64,000 nt of DNA from Erythrobacter sp. CCH5-A1 (GTDB taxonomy: Bacteria > Pseudomonadota > Alphaproteobacteria > Sphingomonadales > Sphingomonadaceae). The first letter of the stretch is position 1, and every line of letters starts with the position of its first letter. The translations under genes and the position numbers were made by a program. The notes beneath the pieces were generated by a model. The model was not told the origin of the DNA, did not search any database, and worked only from the letters and a program-made list of their open reading frames with translations. The stretch covers positions 1-64,000 of the forward strand of contig NZ_LSKQ01000203.1 of the NCBI RefSeq assembly GCF_001557115.1. Reading direction: 5' to 3'. Positions 1 through 9,100 of the stretch are shown piece by piece.

Positions 1-695
1 CGCGCGGGGTCGCGGGGCTGAATGCGGCCGCTGGCGCCGGGGCGACTGCCGCCGGGGCAGGAGGCGCGCCTTACGGCGCGATCCTCGCCAATCGCCAGAC
101 CTGGGCGATCGTGGTCGCCAAGGCATTGAGCGACATGACCTGGTGGTTCATCAACTTCTGGCTCGCCGATTACTACCGCAAGCAATTCGGCCTTTCGACG
201 CTGGAACTGGCCGTCCCGCTGGCGATCGCCTTTGCCGGATCGGGGCTCGGCGCGCTGCTCGCCGGGTGGGTTTCGACACGACTGCTCGAGGCGGGCTTCA
301 GCCCCAACCGCGTGAGGAAGGGCGTGATGCTGGTGTGCGCGCTCATCGTCGCGCCGCTACCGCTGGTGCTGGCGCTGGACAGCTTCTGGCCGGTCGCAGT
401 TATGATCGGGGTGGTGATGGCCGGGCATCAGGGCTTCTCGCTTTCGCTGTTCTCGACCATCACCGACGTGGTGCCGGGCGAGAAGGTCGGGCGGGTGACG
501 GCTTTCGGCGCCTTCATGGGCAATATGGGCGGGGTGGCGATCAGCCTCGTGGCGGGCCGCGTTCTCGATGCGGGGCTCGGCTACGGCCCGCTCTTCGCCT
601 TTGCCGCCGCCTCCTATCTGGTGGCGCTGGCGTGGTTCCACCTGCTCCTCCCCGAGATTCGCCGCCCGGTGAGCGAGGCCGAGTTGTTCGACTGA
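1..695 (+). CDS. MFS transporter, ACS/hexuronate-symporter-like, 3' part
   Basis: The reading frame is open from base 3 to the TGA at 693-695, so the gene begins before the window. The visible part is the C-terminal half of a major facilitator protein with about six hydrophobic segments. A short Ala/Gly-rich central loop leads into the conserved W-W-F-x-x-F-W-L stretch that begins the second half in the anion:cation symporter (ExuT-like) branch. A basic loop (R-x-R-K-G) follows, then the final helices, and the protein ends in a short acidic cytoplasmic tail. By family it would import an organic anion such as a sugar acid across the inner membrane. The substrate cannot be read from half a protein. 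It lies 91 bases before the sulfite-themed operon on the same strand and may be its upstream neighbour. Confidence 0.8.
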   Translation, partial: RGVAGLNAAAGAGATAAGAGGAPYGAILANRQTWAIVVAKALSDMTWWFINFWLADYYRKQFGLSTLELAVPLAIAFAGSGLGALLAGWVSTRLLEAGFSPNRVRKGVMLVCALIVAPLPLVLALDSFWPVAVMIGVVMAGHQGFSLSLFSTITDVVPGEKVGRVTAFGAFMGNMGGVAISLVAGRVLDAGLGYGPLFAFAAASYLVALAWFHLLLPEIRRPVSEAELFD

Positions 696-786
696 CACCC
701 TCGCGCGGTTGCATTGCGGGGGGCGGCGCGGTAGGATGTGACACCGTAAGACAGGGCGCAGGACAGAAGGGCGGGACAGCAGGGCA

Positions 787-1875
787 ATGAAGCGCGGGTC
801 CACCCCGGATTTCGAGGCTTACGCGGGCGACCTGTTCGGCGAGATCATGCTCGCCGACAGCACCGCCGCGGTGAAGCCCGAGCGCAAACCGCTCTCGCGC
901 TTCGTCCCCGGCCTTGCGATCAGCGCCATCGCGGGTGCGGCGGCGGCGTGGCTGGCGCAGAATTACGGGGTGCCGATCATCCTTGCGGGCCTCCTCATCG
1001 GCCTTGCAGTGAACTTCGCCGCCGCCGATCCGCGCACGCATGATGGGCTCGACGCCGCCAGCCGCCACGGGCTGCGCGCGGGAATCGTGCTCCTCGGCTT
1101 CCAGGTGACCGCGATGCAGGTGATGGCGATGGGCATCGTCCCCTTCGCAGGCCTCGCGCTCGTCATGGCCGCGGCCCTCGTCGCCGCCCTCGCCGCCGCG
1201 CGCGCGACCGGGCAGAGCCCCGCCATCGGTCTGCTCGGAGGCGGAGCGACCGCGATCTGCGGAGCTTCCGCAGCGCTCGCGCTTTACGGCGTGATCGGGC
1301 GCGAGCGGATCGATCAGGCGCTCTTCACCCTCACGCTCGTGATCCTCGCTGCGGCGAGCGCCATCGCGCTCGTCACCTACCCCCCGCTTACCACGATGCT
1401 GGGCTTCACCGACGCGCAGGCGGGCTTCCTCGTCGGTGCCTCGATCCATGACGTCGCGCAGGCGATCGGCGCTGGGTTCGCTGTGTCCGACGCAGCCGGT
1501 GCACAGGCGACGGTCGTAAAACTCACCCGCGTTGCGCTGCTCGCCCCGCTGGTGACGCTCGCGGCCCTGTGGATCGCGCGGGTCGAGCCGCTCCCCGCTG
1601 GCGTCGGCAAAGCGCGGGTGCCGGTGTTACCGGGCTTCATCCTTGCCTTCCTCGCGCTGGTGGGCGTCAACTCGCTCGTCACCCTGCCCGCCCCTCTCGC
1701 CGCCCACGCGCTGACTTTGTCGAAGACTTTGCTGCTGCTCGCGGTTACGGCAACGGCGATGCGCACCCGCACCGATCTGCTGCTGGGCCTCGGCTGGCGG
1801 GCGGTGATGCCGGTGCTGGCGGCGACCATCGCCAGCCTCGCGGTGGCGCTCGCCTATGCGCAGTGGGTGATCTGA
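787..1875 (+). CDS. YeiH/YadS-family (UPF0324) putative sulfate exporter
   Basis: This 362-residue inner-membrane protein has about ten hydrophobic helices, close to the family's usual 340-350 residues with a slightly longer N-terminus. Family hallmarks are the G-L-L-I-G-L-A helix, the central G-G-G-A-T-A-I-C-G-A-S-A-A signature, and the G-A-S-I-H-D-V-A-Q loop near residue 220. Members are annotated as putative sulfate or sulfite exporters, mostly by genome context. The gene opens an operon whose last two genes look like a sulfite-oxidising pair, which fits disposal of sulfate or sulfite. Its TGA shares one base with the glpD start (TGATG at 1873-1877), so translation is probably coupled. Confidence 0.85.
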   Translation: MKRGSTPDFEAYAGDLFGEIMLADSTAAVKPERKPLSRFVPGLAISAIAGAAAAWLAQNYGVPIILAGLLIGLAVNFAAADPRTHDGLDAASRHGLRAGIVLLGFQVTAMQVMAMGIVPFAGLALVMAAALVAALAAARATGQSPAIGLLGGGATAICGASAALALYGVIGRERIDQALFTLTLVILAAASAIALVTYPPLTTMLGFTDAQAGFLVGASIHDVAQAIGAGFAVSDAAGAQATVVKLTRVALLAPLVTLAALWIARVEPLPAGVGKARVPVLPGFILAFLALVGVNSLVTLPAPLAAHALTLSKTLLLLAVTATAMRTRTDLLLGLGWRAVMPVLAATIASLAVALAYAQWVI

Positions 1876-3365
1876 TGGAGCAGGTGTTCGACCTTGCGGT
1901 GATCGGCGGCGGCGTCAACGGCGCCGGGATCGCGCGCGATGCGGCGGGCCGGGGCGCGAAGGTGCTGCTGCTCGAACGCGGGGATCTGGCGGAGGGCACC
2001 TCGTCGAACTCCACCAAGCTGATCCACGGCGGGCTCAGATATCTCGAGCATTACGAATTCGCCCTCGTGCGCGAGGCCCTGTCCGAGCGCGAGGTGCTGT
2101 GGGGCATCGCCCCGCACATCATCTGGCCGCTGCGCTTCATCCTCCCCCACCGCCCCGGCCTGCGCCCGCGCTGGCTGCTGCGGCTCGGGCTGTTCCTTTA
2201 CGACCATATCGGCGGGAGAAAGCGGCTTCCGGCGGCCGAGAGTGTCGACCTGACGCGCCACGAAGCTGGAGCGCCGCTCAAGCCCGAATACACCCGCGCC
2301 TTCGCCTATTCGGATGGCTGGGTGGACGATGCGCGGCTGGTCGTCCTCAACGCCCGCGACGCGGCGGATCGCGGCGCGCAGGTGCTCACCCGCTGCGAAG
2401 TGACCGCGCTGGCCCGGGAGGGGGACCTCTGGCGGATCGAGGCAGGCGGCGAAACCTTCCACGCCCGCGCCGTGGTCAACGCCGCTGGCCCCCGCGTCCT
2501 CGACCTGCTCGGCCGCGCGGGCGAGCCGACGTCGCAGCGGATGCGCCTCGTGCGCGGCTCGCACATTGTCGTGAAGAAGCTCTTCGACCACGACTATGCC
2601 TATTTCTTCCAGCTGCCCGACGGGCGGATCTTCTTTGCCATACCCTACGAGCGCGACTTCACCCTGATCGGCACCACCGATGTCGACCACAAGGCGGGGC
2701 TCGACGAGGTCAAGGCCAGCCCCGAAGAGATCGCCTATCTGTGCGAAGGCGCCTCCGAATATTTCCGCACCCCCGTCACCCCCGCCGATGTCGTCTGGAC
2801 CTATTCCGGGGTGCGCCCGCTGGTCGATGACGGCTCGGGCAAGCCCGAGGCTGCAACGCGCGGCTATCGCTTCGAGATCGACGGCGGGGCGGATGGAACC
2901 GCGCCGCTGCTTTCGGTGTTCGGCGGCAAGATCACCACCTACCGGCACTTGGCGGCCGAAGCGGTCGAGCAGCTCGCCCCCTTCCTGCCTGTGCTCTCGG
3001 CCAAGGACTGGACCGGCGGCGCGTTCCTTCCCGGCGGCGATTTCGGCATGACAGAGGCGGGCGCCAAGATCGCCGAGCTGGGCGAGCGCTACCCCTTCCT
3101 CTCCCCGCGCGAGGCCGAACGGCTGATCCGCCTCTACGGCACGCGGGCTTTCGGTTTCCTGGGCGGGGCAAAGACCCGCGCCGATCTTGGCGAGGACTTC
3201 GGCCACGGGTTGACCGCTGCCGAAGCCGATTACCTTGCCCAACACGAATGGGCGCGCACTGCCGAGGACATCCTGTGGCGCCGCACCAAGCTGGGCCTGC
3301 ATTTCACCCCCGAACAGACCGCGCGCCTCGCCGCCTATCTCGCTGAAAGGATCACCCCCCAATGA
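1875..3365 (+). CDS. glpD: aerobic glycerol-3-phosphate dehydrogenase
   Basis: This 496-residue FAD-dependent dehydrogenase oxidises sn-glycerol 3-phosphate to dihydroxyacetone phosphate and passes electrons to the quinone pool at the inner membrane. The N-terminal dinucleotide-binding motif is G-G-G-V-N-G-A-G-I-A, with the acidic E of L-L-E-R ending the second strand. The family segment S-S-N-S-T-K-L-I-H-G-G-L-R-Y-L-E follows near residue 50. The G-T-T-D-V-D segment, the Y-S-G-V-R-P-L segment and the C-terminal DAO domain are all present. The start at 1875 overlaps the previous stop by one base; the longer upstream frame belongs to the neighbour's alternate frame. Its place among flavin- and sulfur-related genes is unusual for glpD, and a glycerol-phosphate analogue such as dihydroxypropanesulfonate is a speculative alternative substrate. 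Confidence 0.9.
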   Translation: MEQVFDLAVIGGGVNGAGIARDAAGRGAKVLLLERGDLAEGTSSNSTKLIHGGLRYLEHYEFALVREALSEREVLWGIAPHIIWPLRFILPHRPGLRPRWLLRLGLFLYDHIGGRKRLPAAESVDLTRHEAGAPLKPEYTRAFAYSDGWVDDARLVVLNARDAADRGAQVLTRCEVTALAREGDLWRIEAGGETFHARAVVNAAGPRVLDLLGRAGEPTSQRMRLVRGSHIVVKKLFDHDYAYFFQLPDGRIFFAIPYERDFTLIGTTDVDHKAGLDEVKASPEEIAYLCEGASEYFRTPVTPADVVWTYSGVRPLVDDGSGKPEAATRGYRFEIDGGADGTAPLLSVFGGKITTYRHLAAEAVEQLAPFLPVLSAKDWTGGAFLPGGDFGMTEAGAKIAELGERYPFLSPREAERLIRLYGTRAFGFLGGAKTRADLGEDFGHGLTAAEADYLAQHEWARTAEDILWRRTKLGLHFTPEQTARLAAYLAERITPQ

Positions 3366-3937
3366 CCCGAATCGTAGCCCTCGGTGGCACGGTCAATCCC
3401 GGCTCCTCGACCGAGCAGGCGCTGCGCCTCGCCGGGGCTATCGCGGCGGGCGAAGGGGCCGAGGTGACGGTCTTCGGCGGCGAATATTGCGCGGCGCTCC
3501 CCCATTATCGCGGCCCCGGATACACCACTGCAATGGGGGCGGAGCTGGTGGAGGCGGTGCGCGCGGCCGATGGCCTGCTGATCGCTGCCCCCGGCTATCA
3601 CGGAACGATCTCGGGCGTCGTCAAGAACGCGCTCGATTACCTCGAAGATCTCGCACGTGACGAGCGGCCCTATCTTGATGGTCGTGCGGTGGGCCTGATC
3701 GCTACGGCTTTCGGCGATCAGGCGTCGATGAGCACCCTGCTCACCATGCGCGCGATCACCCATGCCCTGCGCGGCTGGCCGACCCCGATGGGCGCGACGA
3801 TCCGCACCTATCAGGGCATGTTCTCCCCCGACGGCGAATGCCTCGACGAGCGCGCGCGCGGGCAGATCGAGCTGGTCGGCAAGCAGGTGGTGCTGGGCGC
3901 GAAGAGCTTTGCGGCCGGAAGGAACCTTGCGCGATGA
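3362..3937 (+). CDS. NAD(P)H-dependent FMN reductase (flavodoxin-fold)
   Basis: This 191-residue protein is of the NADPH-dependent FMN reductase family. It has the N-terminal phosphate-binding loop G-G-T-V-N-P-G-S-S-T and the second flavin-contact segment P-G-Y-H-G-T-I-S-G-V-V-K-N-A-L-D-Y around residues 80-95. Such enzymes reduce free FMN or small electron acceptors in the cytosol; SsuE relatives feed reduced FMN to sulfonate monooxygenases that release sulfite. ATG and the glpD TGA overlap by four bases (3362-3365), and its own stop overlaps the next start in the same way. Placement between glpD and a RibB homologue, upstream of a sulfite oxidase, fits a flavin-plus-sulfite theme. The true electron acceptor is not visible. 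Confidence 0.8.
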   Translation: MTRIVALGGTVNPGSSTEQALRLAGAIAAGEGAEVTVFGGEYCAALPHYRGPGYTTAMGAELVEAVRAADGLLIAAPGYHGTISGVVKNALDYLEDLARDERPYLDGRAVGLIATAFGDQASMSTLLTMRAITHALRGWPTPMGATIRTYQGMFSPDGECLDERARGQIELVGKQVVLGAKSFAAGRNLAR

Positions 3938-4557
3938 GCGCCCAAGTCGACAACCGGCTTGATGCGGCGCTCGAGGCGATTGCCGCAGGGCGGATCGTCG
4001 TGATCGCGGGCGACCGGCTGCGGGGCGGCGACATCGACCTGATGATTGCCGCCAGCCACGTCACCCCCGAGGCGATCAACTTCATGGCCACACATGGCCG
4101 GGGCCTCATCTGCCTCGCGGTGACGCCCGGGCGGGCCGAACAGCTGGGGCTGTCGCTGGTCAACCCCGGCACCGCGCGCCAGACCGGGCGGCCCTTCGCC
4201 CGCTCGATCGAGGCAGCGGAAGGCGTCTCGACCGGCATCTCCGCCGCCGACCGCGCGCATACCGTTCGCGTCGCCATCACCGAGGGCGCGACTTCGGCGC
4301 ACATCCATTCCCCCGGCCACGTCTTCCCGCTGATCGCGCGCCCCGGCGGCGTGCTGGAGCGCGCCTCGGCCTGCGAGGCCTCGATCGATCTGGCGCGTCT
4401 GGCGGGTGCAGGCGATGCGGCGGTGATCTGCTCGATCATGCGCGACGATGGCGAAATGGCGCGGATCGACGATATCGGCGATCTGATCGTGGCGCACGGC
4501 CTTGAAGTGGCGGACATCGCAGCACTGATCGAACGGCTGGAGGGGGTGAAGGCATGA
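3934..4557 (+). CDS. RibB (DHBP synthase) homologue with altered active-site loop
   Basis: This 207-residue single-domain homologue of 3,4-dihydroxy-2-butanone-4-phosphate synthase, the enzyme that makes the four-carbon unit of riboflavin, starts at the ATG overlapping the FMN reductase stop. Much of the family core is intact: I-N-F-M-A-T-H-G-R-G-L-I-C-L, E-A-A-E-G-V-S-T-G-I-S-A-A-D-R near 93-107, P-G-H-V-F-P-L with the metal-binding His129, and E148 in E-A-S-I-D-L. The acidic loop is not intact. Where the family has D-R-E-N-E-G-D, this protein has D27-R-L-R-G-G-D33, so both catalytic and metal-binding glutamates are missing, as are the acidic residues just before them. It may have lost or changed activity. 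Its place between an FMN reductase and a molybdoenzyme suggests a retained role rather than simple decay. Confidence 0.82.
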   Translation: MSAQVDNRLDAALEAIAAGRIVVIAGDRLRGGDIDLMIAASHVTPEAINFMATHGRGLICLAVTPGRAEQLGLSLVNPGTARQTGRPFARSIEAAEGVSTGISAADRAHTVRVAITEGATSAHIHSPGHVFPLIARPGGVLERASACEASIDLARLAGAGDAAVICSIMRDDGEMARIDDIGDLIVAHGLEVADIAALIERLEGVKA

Positions 4558-5762
4558 GCGCCCCGCGCCTCTCCCGCCGCGCGCTGATCGCGGGTGCGGG
4601 CACGGTCGCGCTCGCCGCGCCGGTGCTGGCGAAGCTCGGCGGAATGATCGACCTCGGCCTGCCCGGCGGGCCGAGCCTGCGTCCGACCACCCCGGACTTC
4701 CCCGGCAAGGGCGAGATGATCGTCCAGCGCATCCGCCCGCCGCTGCTCGAAACCCCGATGGACGCCTTCGCCACGGGCACGATCACCCCCAATGATCGGA
4801 TGTTCGTGCGCTGGAACTGGCCGATGCCGACCGAGGTCAAGGCCGCCGATCACCGTGTGGCGATTGGCGGGGCGGTAAAGCAGCCCATGTCGCTGAGCCT
4901 CGAGGAGATTGCGGGCGCGGGCGAGCCAGTCTCGGTCGTTGCGATAAACCAGTGCGCCGGCAATGGCCGGGGCCTGTCGGAGCCGCGCGTCACCGGCACC
5001 CAGTGGGGCAACGGCGCGATGGGCTGCGCCAAGTGGACCGGGGTGCGCTTGCGCGACGTGCTGGCCAAGGCCGGCGGGGTCGCCGAGGGCGCCAAAAGGG
5101 TGCGCTACGCGGGTCTCGATGTGACCTTAACCGAGGGCGCGCCGCAGTTCATCAAGTCGCTCCCTATGGACACAGCGATGCGCGACGATGTGCTGGTGGC
5201 CTGGGCGATGAACGACGAGCCCCTGCCGATCCTCCACGGCTTCCCCCTGCGGATCGTGGTGCCCGGCTGGTTCTCGACCTACTGGGTCAAGATGCTCTCC
5301 ACCATCGAGGTGCTGACCGGCGAGGACGAGAGCCACTACGTTGCCGAAACCTACCGCTGGCCGGCCGTCCCGGTGACCCCCGAGAGCAAGGACTTCCCCA
5401 CCGTCCCCATCACCGCCATGCCGCCGCGCAGCTTCATCACCAGCCACGCCGATGGCGACACGGTGGCACTCGGCAAGCCGCTCACGCTGGAGGGCATCGC
5501 CATGGGCGGCGATGCGGCGCTCGAGCGGGTCGATCTTGTCGGCAAGGGCTGGGCGATCCCCTGCGACCTCGGCCCGGATGAACACGGCCCCTATGCCTTC
5601 CGCCGATGGTCGGTGAGCCTGCCGCAAGTGGCAGGCGACTTCGAAAACCTTGGCGTCAGGGCGAGGAACGTGAACGGCGCGGTGCAGCCCGAGACGCTGG
5701 TCTGGAACCCTTCCGGCTATGCCCGCAATGTCATCGAACGCATCACCCTGAGGGCGCAATGA
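4554..5762 (+). CDS. Tat-exported sulfite oxidase-family molybdopterin enzyme (SorA-like)
   Basis: This 402-residue protein has an N-terminal twin-arginine signal (S-R-R-A-L-I-A-G, then a hydrophobic stretch to about residue 27), so it should be exported folded to the periplasm. The sulfite oxidase molybdopterin domain follows, with the Mo-ligating cysteine C134 in I-N-Q-C-A-G-N-G-R-G and the conserved H-G-F-P-L-R-I-V-V-P-G segment near residue 230. The last 110 residues form the Mo-co dimerisation domain. The enzyme probably oxidises sulfite to sulfate and hands electrons to the cytochrome c encoded immediately downstream, as in the SorAB sulfite dehydrogenase. The start overlaps the RibB-like stop by four bases. 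Other oxidation substrates are possible because this family is broad. Confidence 0.85.
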   Translation: MSAPRLSRRALIAGAGTVALAAPVLAKLGGMIDLGLPGGPSLRPTTPDFPGKGEMIVQRIRPPLLETPMDAFATGTITPNDRMFVRWNWPMPTEVKAADHRVAIGGAVKQPMSLSLEEIAGAGEPVSVVAINQCAGNGRGLSEPRVTGTQWGNGAMGCAKWTGVRLRDVLAKAGGVAEGAKRVRYAGLDVTLTEGAPQFIKSLPMDTAMRDDVLVAWAMNDEPLPILHGFPLRIVVPGWFSTYWVKMLSTIEVLTGEDESHYVAETYRWPAVPVTPESKDFPTVPITAMPPRSFITSHADGDTVALGKPLTLEGIAMGGDAALERVDLVGKGWAIPCDLGPDEHGPYAFRRWSVSLPQVAGDFENLGVRARNVNGAVQPETLVWNPSGYARNVIERITLRAQ

Positions 5763-6085
5763 GAGCCGCCGCCCTCATCCTCGCGCTGGCCCTCACCGCC
5801 TGCGACCGCGCACCCGAGGTCGTCTTCAAGGACGCGAGCGTCACCCTGCCCGACGATCCGGTCGACCTGCCCGACGGCCCCGGACGCGATGCGGTGATCG
5901 CAAATTGCACCGCATGCCACTCGCCCTCGACCATGCTCCAGCAGCCCAGAGTGCCGCGAAAGAAGTGGGAGTCGATCGTGGGCAAGATGAAGAAGCTCTA
6001 CAAGGCCCCGATTGACGATGCCGCAGTGCCGGAGATCGTCGACTACATGGTGCACCTGCAGAGCCAGCCCGAGGCCAACCGTTAG
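5759..6085 (+). CDS. small lipoprotein c-type cytochrome (SorB-like)
   Basis: The 108-residue protein has a short lipoprotein signal with a lipobox cysteine at C15 (L-T-A-C), so it should be membrane-anchored in the periplasm. A single haem-binding C-T-A-C-H motif lies at residues 50-54, and a later methionine in the G-K-M-K-K-L segment is the likely sixth ligand. It resembles the monohaem subunit SorB that accepts electrons from the sulfite dehydrogenase SorA. Its ATG overlaps the molybdoenzyme stop by four bases and it is the last gene of the operon before a strong hairpin. Partnership with the upstream enzyme is inferred from adjacency and the known SorAB pair. Confidence 0.85.
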   Translation: MRAAALILALALTACDRAPEVVFKDASVTLPDDPVDLPDGPGRDAVIANCTACHSPSTMLQQPRVPRKKWESIVGKMKKLYKAPIDDAAVPEIVDYMVHLQSQPEANR

Positions 6086-6090
6086 AGATT

Positions 6091-6134
6091 GGGTGCCGGC
6101 CGGACGCGCTGGGGGGCTGGGCCGGCCGGCACCC
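6091..6134. terminator. large hairpin between convergent genes
   Basis: GGGTGCCGGCCGG at 6091-6103 is perfectly complementary to CCGGCCGGCACCC at 6122-6134, a 13-base stem with an 18-base loop. It fills the short gap between the end of the cytochrome gene and the end of the autotransporter gene. There is no clear T-run on either side, so it is a probable, not a classic, bidirectional terminator. Confidence 0.6.
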
Positions 6135-6141
6135 GCGCGCA

Positions 6142-9100
6142 TCACCAGCCGATGCGGATGGATGCGCGCAAGGAGTAGCCGATGTTGCCGAACTGCTCTT
6201 CCAGCCCGACCTCGCCGGCGATCTTGTAGCTGCCGTCCCCGCCCAGCGCCCGCGCCCGCGCGAACCAGCCGCTGTCGCGCCCTTCGGGGGTGAGGGTGAA
6301 CTGCTGGCCGGTGTTGTAGCGCGCAACGGTCGCGCCAAGGTCGCTGGTCAGCAGCTCGCGCCAGCCGCCTTCGCCCTCGATGCGCAGCCAGCCGCGGTCG
6401 CGCGACTGCATCCCGAACAGGTCGGCGCCGACGGCAACCGCGCCGTTGATGCCGACTTCCTTGCTCGCCCGGCCCTCGACCGTGAGATTGAGCGCGTTGC
6501 CGCCGCCGGTTTCGGTGTAGCCGTCTTCCTTCAGGCGCAGGTAATCAATCACCACCGAGGGGCGGAAGAAGAAGAACTGGCTGCCGCCCTCGATCGATGC
6601 GCCGCCGGTCGCGGTGACGAAGTCGCCCTTCCAGTCACGGGAGATGGTGTAATTGGCAGCGTTGGTGCCCGAGCCGGCAAACACCCGGCTGCCCGAGAAG
6701 TCGGCCTTGCCCGCACCGACGCGGGCAAAAGCGATCACGGGTCCGAACTTGCCCCGCCAGTGCGCGCCGGCCTCGTAGCTGTCGGACAGCACGGAATTGT
6801 CGAAGGGGCCGTTCTTGTGCTTGTTCCACAGCCAGCTGCCGGTCACCCCGAAAGCGCCCACTGACGTAAGGTACTCCGCCCCGCCGCGGAAGCCGAGACC
6901 GGAAAGGTCGAAAGCGGCGGACTGGCCGCGGTCCTTCTCGACGTTCCAGTTGGCAAAATCGGCGATGATCCGGAACTTGCCCTCCTGATCGAAGGGAGAG
7001 TTGGGATCCATGAAATGCCGGTCAAAGGCGCGCAGGCCCTGGCTGAGGCCCTCGAAGCTGCCGCCCGCGTGGTCGGGGAGGGTCTGGGCGACATAGGCCT
7101 GGAAGACGTCGGCCGTATTGATGCCGAGGAACAGGTCGGCGACCTTGGTGTCCTTGGAAAGCGCAGCGAACAGCGGATCGAAGGCGGCCGCTTCGGAGGC
7201 ATTGAGGCCCAGATCGCTGGTCGCCTTGCGGCTGATCGCGACGTTGATGGTGTTGCCGCTCACCGCCAGCGCCGCCTTGTAGAGGAAGGGCACCAGCGCG
7301 GAATCGGCCGTGAGATTGCTCGCCCCGGTCAGGCTTCCGGCCGAGATGACAGTGTAGGTGCCGACCGCCGTGTTGATGTCGGCGAGCCGGACGCGGATCT
7401 TGGAGCCGGTGCCGAAGTTCGCCCCGCCGCTGACGGTGATCGCGGTGCTGGTGCCCGCCGCCCCGCCGAGCGTCGCGCCGATCACGCCGTTCGCGCCGAC
7501 ATCGAGGCTGGCGATGCTGGTCGGCCCGTTCAAGACCAGTGTACCGGCGCCGAGGGTAACGGCGACGTTCTGCGAATTGAGAAGCTTGCCCGAGAAGGCC
7601 GAGGTGCCCGCGAGGCTGAAAATCCCCTCGCCGCCGCCGAAATCGGCATTGCCGACCATGACCGCGTCGCCGCTCATGACCAGCCGGTTGGTGCCCGCGC
7701 CAAAGCTCACATTGCCCGCAAAACCCCCGTCGGCGAGCTCGAGCAGGTCCGAGCCGCTGCCGAAGCGGATGTCGCCGGTGATGGTCGGCGCGGTGACGCC
7801 GGCAGCGACGACGGTCTGGCGCACGATGCTGTCACCGTTGCGCGCCGAGAGGTCGATCGCGACATTGCGGGTCGATCCGGCCTCGGCCCCGCTCGCGGCA
7901 ATCGCACCGCTGTTCTCGATCAGGCCGAGCGTGCCGGAAAGGTCGCGGATCGCAAAGGCGGTGCCGTCCTTGATGGTGGTGGCGGTGATGTTGCGCGAAT
8001 TGCGCAAGGTCGGCAGGCTGGCGTTCTGCCCGACCAGCACGCCGGTCGCCGTCCCGGTGCCGGTGGTGCCGCTGACGGTGGCGGCGATTGTGCCGGCATT
8101 GTTCAAGGCCGGCGTGGTCGTGCCCGCGGCCAGCTCAAGCGCGGTCGCATTGCCGCCGCGCGAGGCACCGCCGATCTGGCCGTTGATCTGGATGCCGTTG
8201 GCGATGGTCACCGCCCCGCCGCGCCCGCCGATCCTCATGCCGGTGCCGTTGATGCCCTGATAGACCCCGTCGCCGAGGATCGTCCCGGCCATCACGATGC
8301 CGAATTGGTTCGCGGTCCCCTGCGTCGCGCCGATGGCAATGTCCGCCGCGCCGCCGATCTGCACCGCCGGCGCCGCGCCATAGGCGAGGATGCGGGTCGT
8401 GCCTTCCTTGGCGTCCTCGATCCCGTCCTTGTCCTCGTCATTGTCGGAGGCGACGGCATCGGGCGGGGCGATCTCGAAGATGATGCCGCGCGCCACGTTG
8501 CCCTCGATCACCAGCGCGCTGCCGCCTTGCAGCAGGTCGTCGGCATCGAGCTTGGAGGTGTCGGCGGGCAAGGTGGTGTTGCGGTAGCCGGTCACGGTGA
8601 TCGCGCTCTGGACGCGCAGCGCGCTGCCATAGTCGCCGCTCAGCACCGCGCCTTGCGCACCGCTGCCGCGCACGGTGATCTCTCCCGCCAGCCGGACATT
8701 GCCCGATGCGCCCGCCAGCCCCACGCCCAGCGTGTTGTTGCCGGTGACGGTGGTCTTGCCCTCGATGGTGACCGTGCCGGTGATCGGCGCGTTCACCCGT
8801 ATACCGGCCGAATTGTTGCCCTCGACCACGATCGTCCCGGTGTGGACGAGATTGCCGGTCAGCGGGCCATCGATGCGGATCGCGGTGCGCCCGGTGCCGA
8901 GCGCGAACAGCCCGTCGAGATCGCCGTCATTGTCGGTGTCGGTGGGCGTGTAGGTCTCGTCGATGGTGATCGTGCCCGAATTGGTGATGTTGGCGGTGCG
9001 CGCGCCCGTCACCAGAATGCCGGTCGCATTGTCGGCATTGCTGATCGTGATGGTGCCCGCGTTGGTCACAGAATTGTTGCTGTCGACCGTCACCGCCGTG

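Noticed and set aside
1569..1874. N-terminal extension of the glpD frame into the YeiH gene
   Set aside because: The dinucleotide-binding motif begins right after ATG 1875; the upstream part is the alternate frame of YeiH.
1854..3362. 502-codon minus-strand frame opposite glpD
   Set aside because: Shadow of the clearly recognisable glycerol-3-phosphate dehydrogenase.
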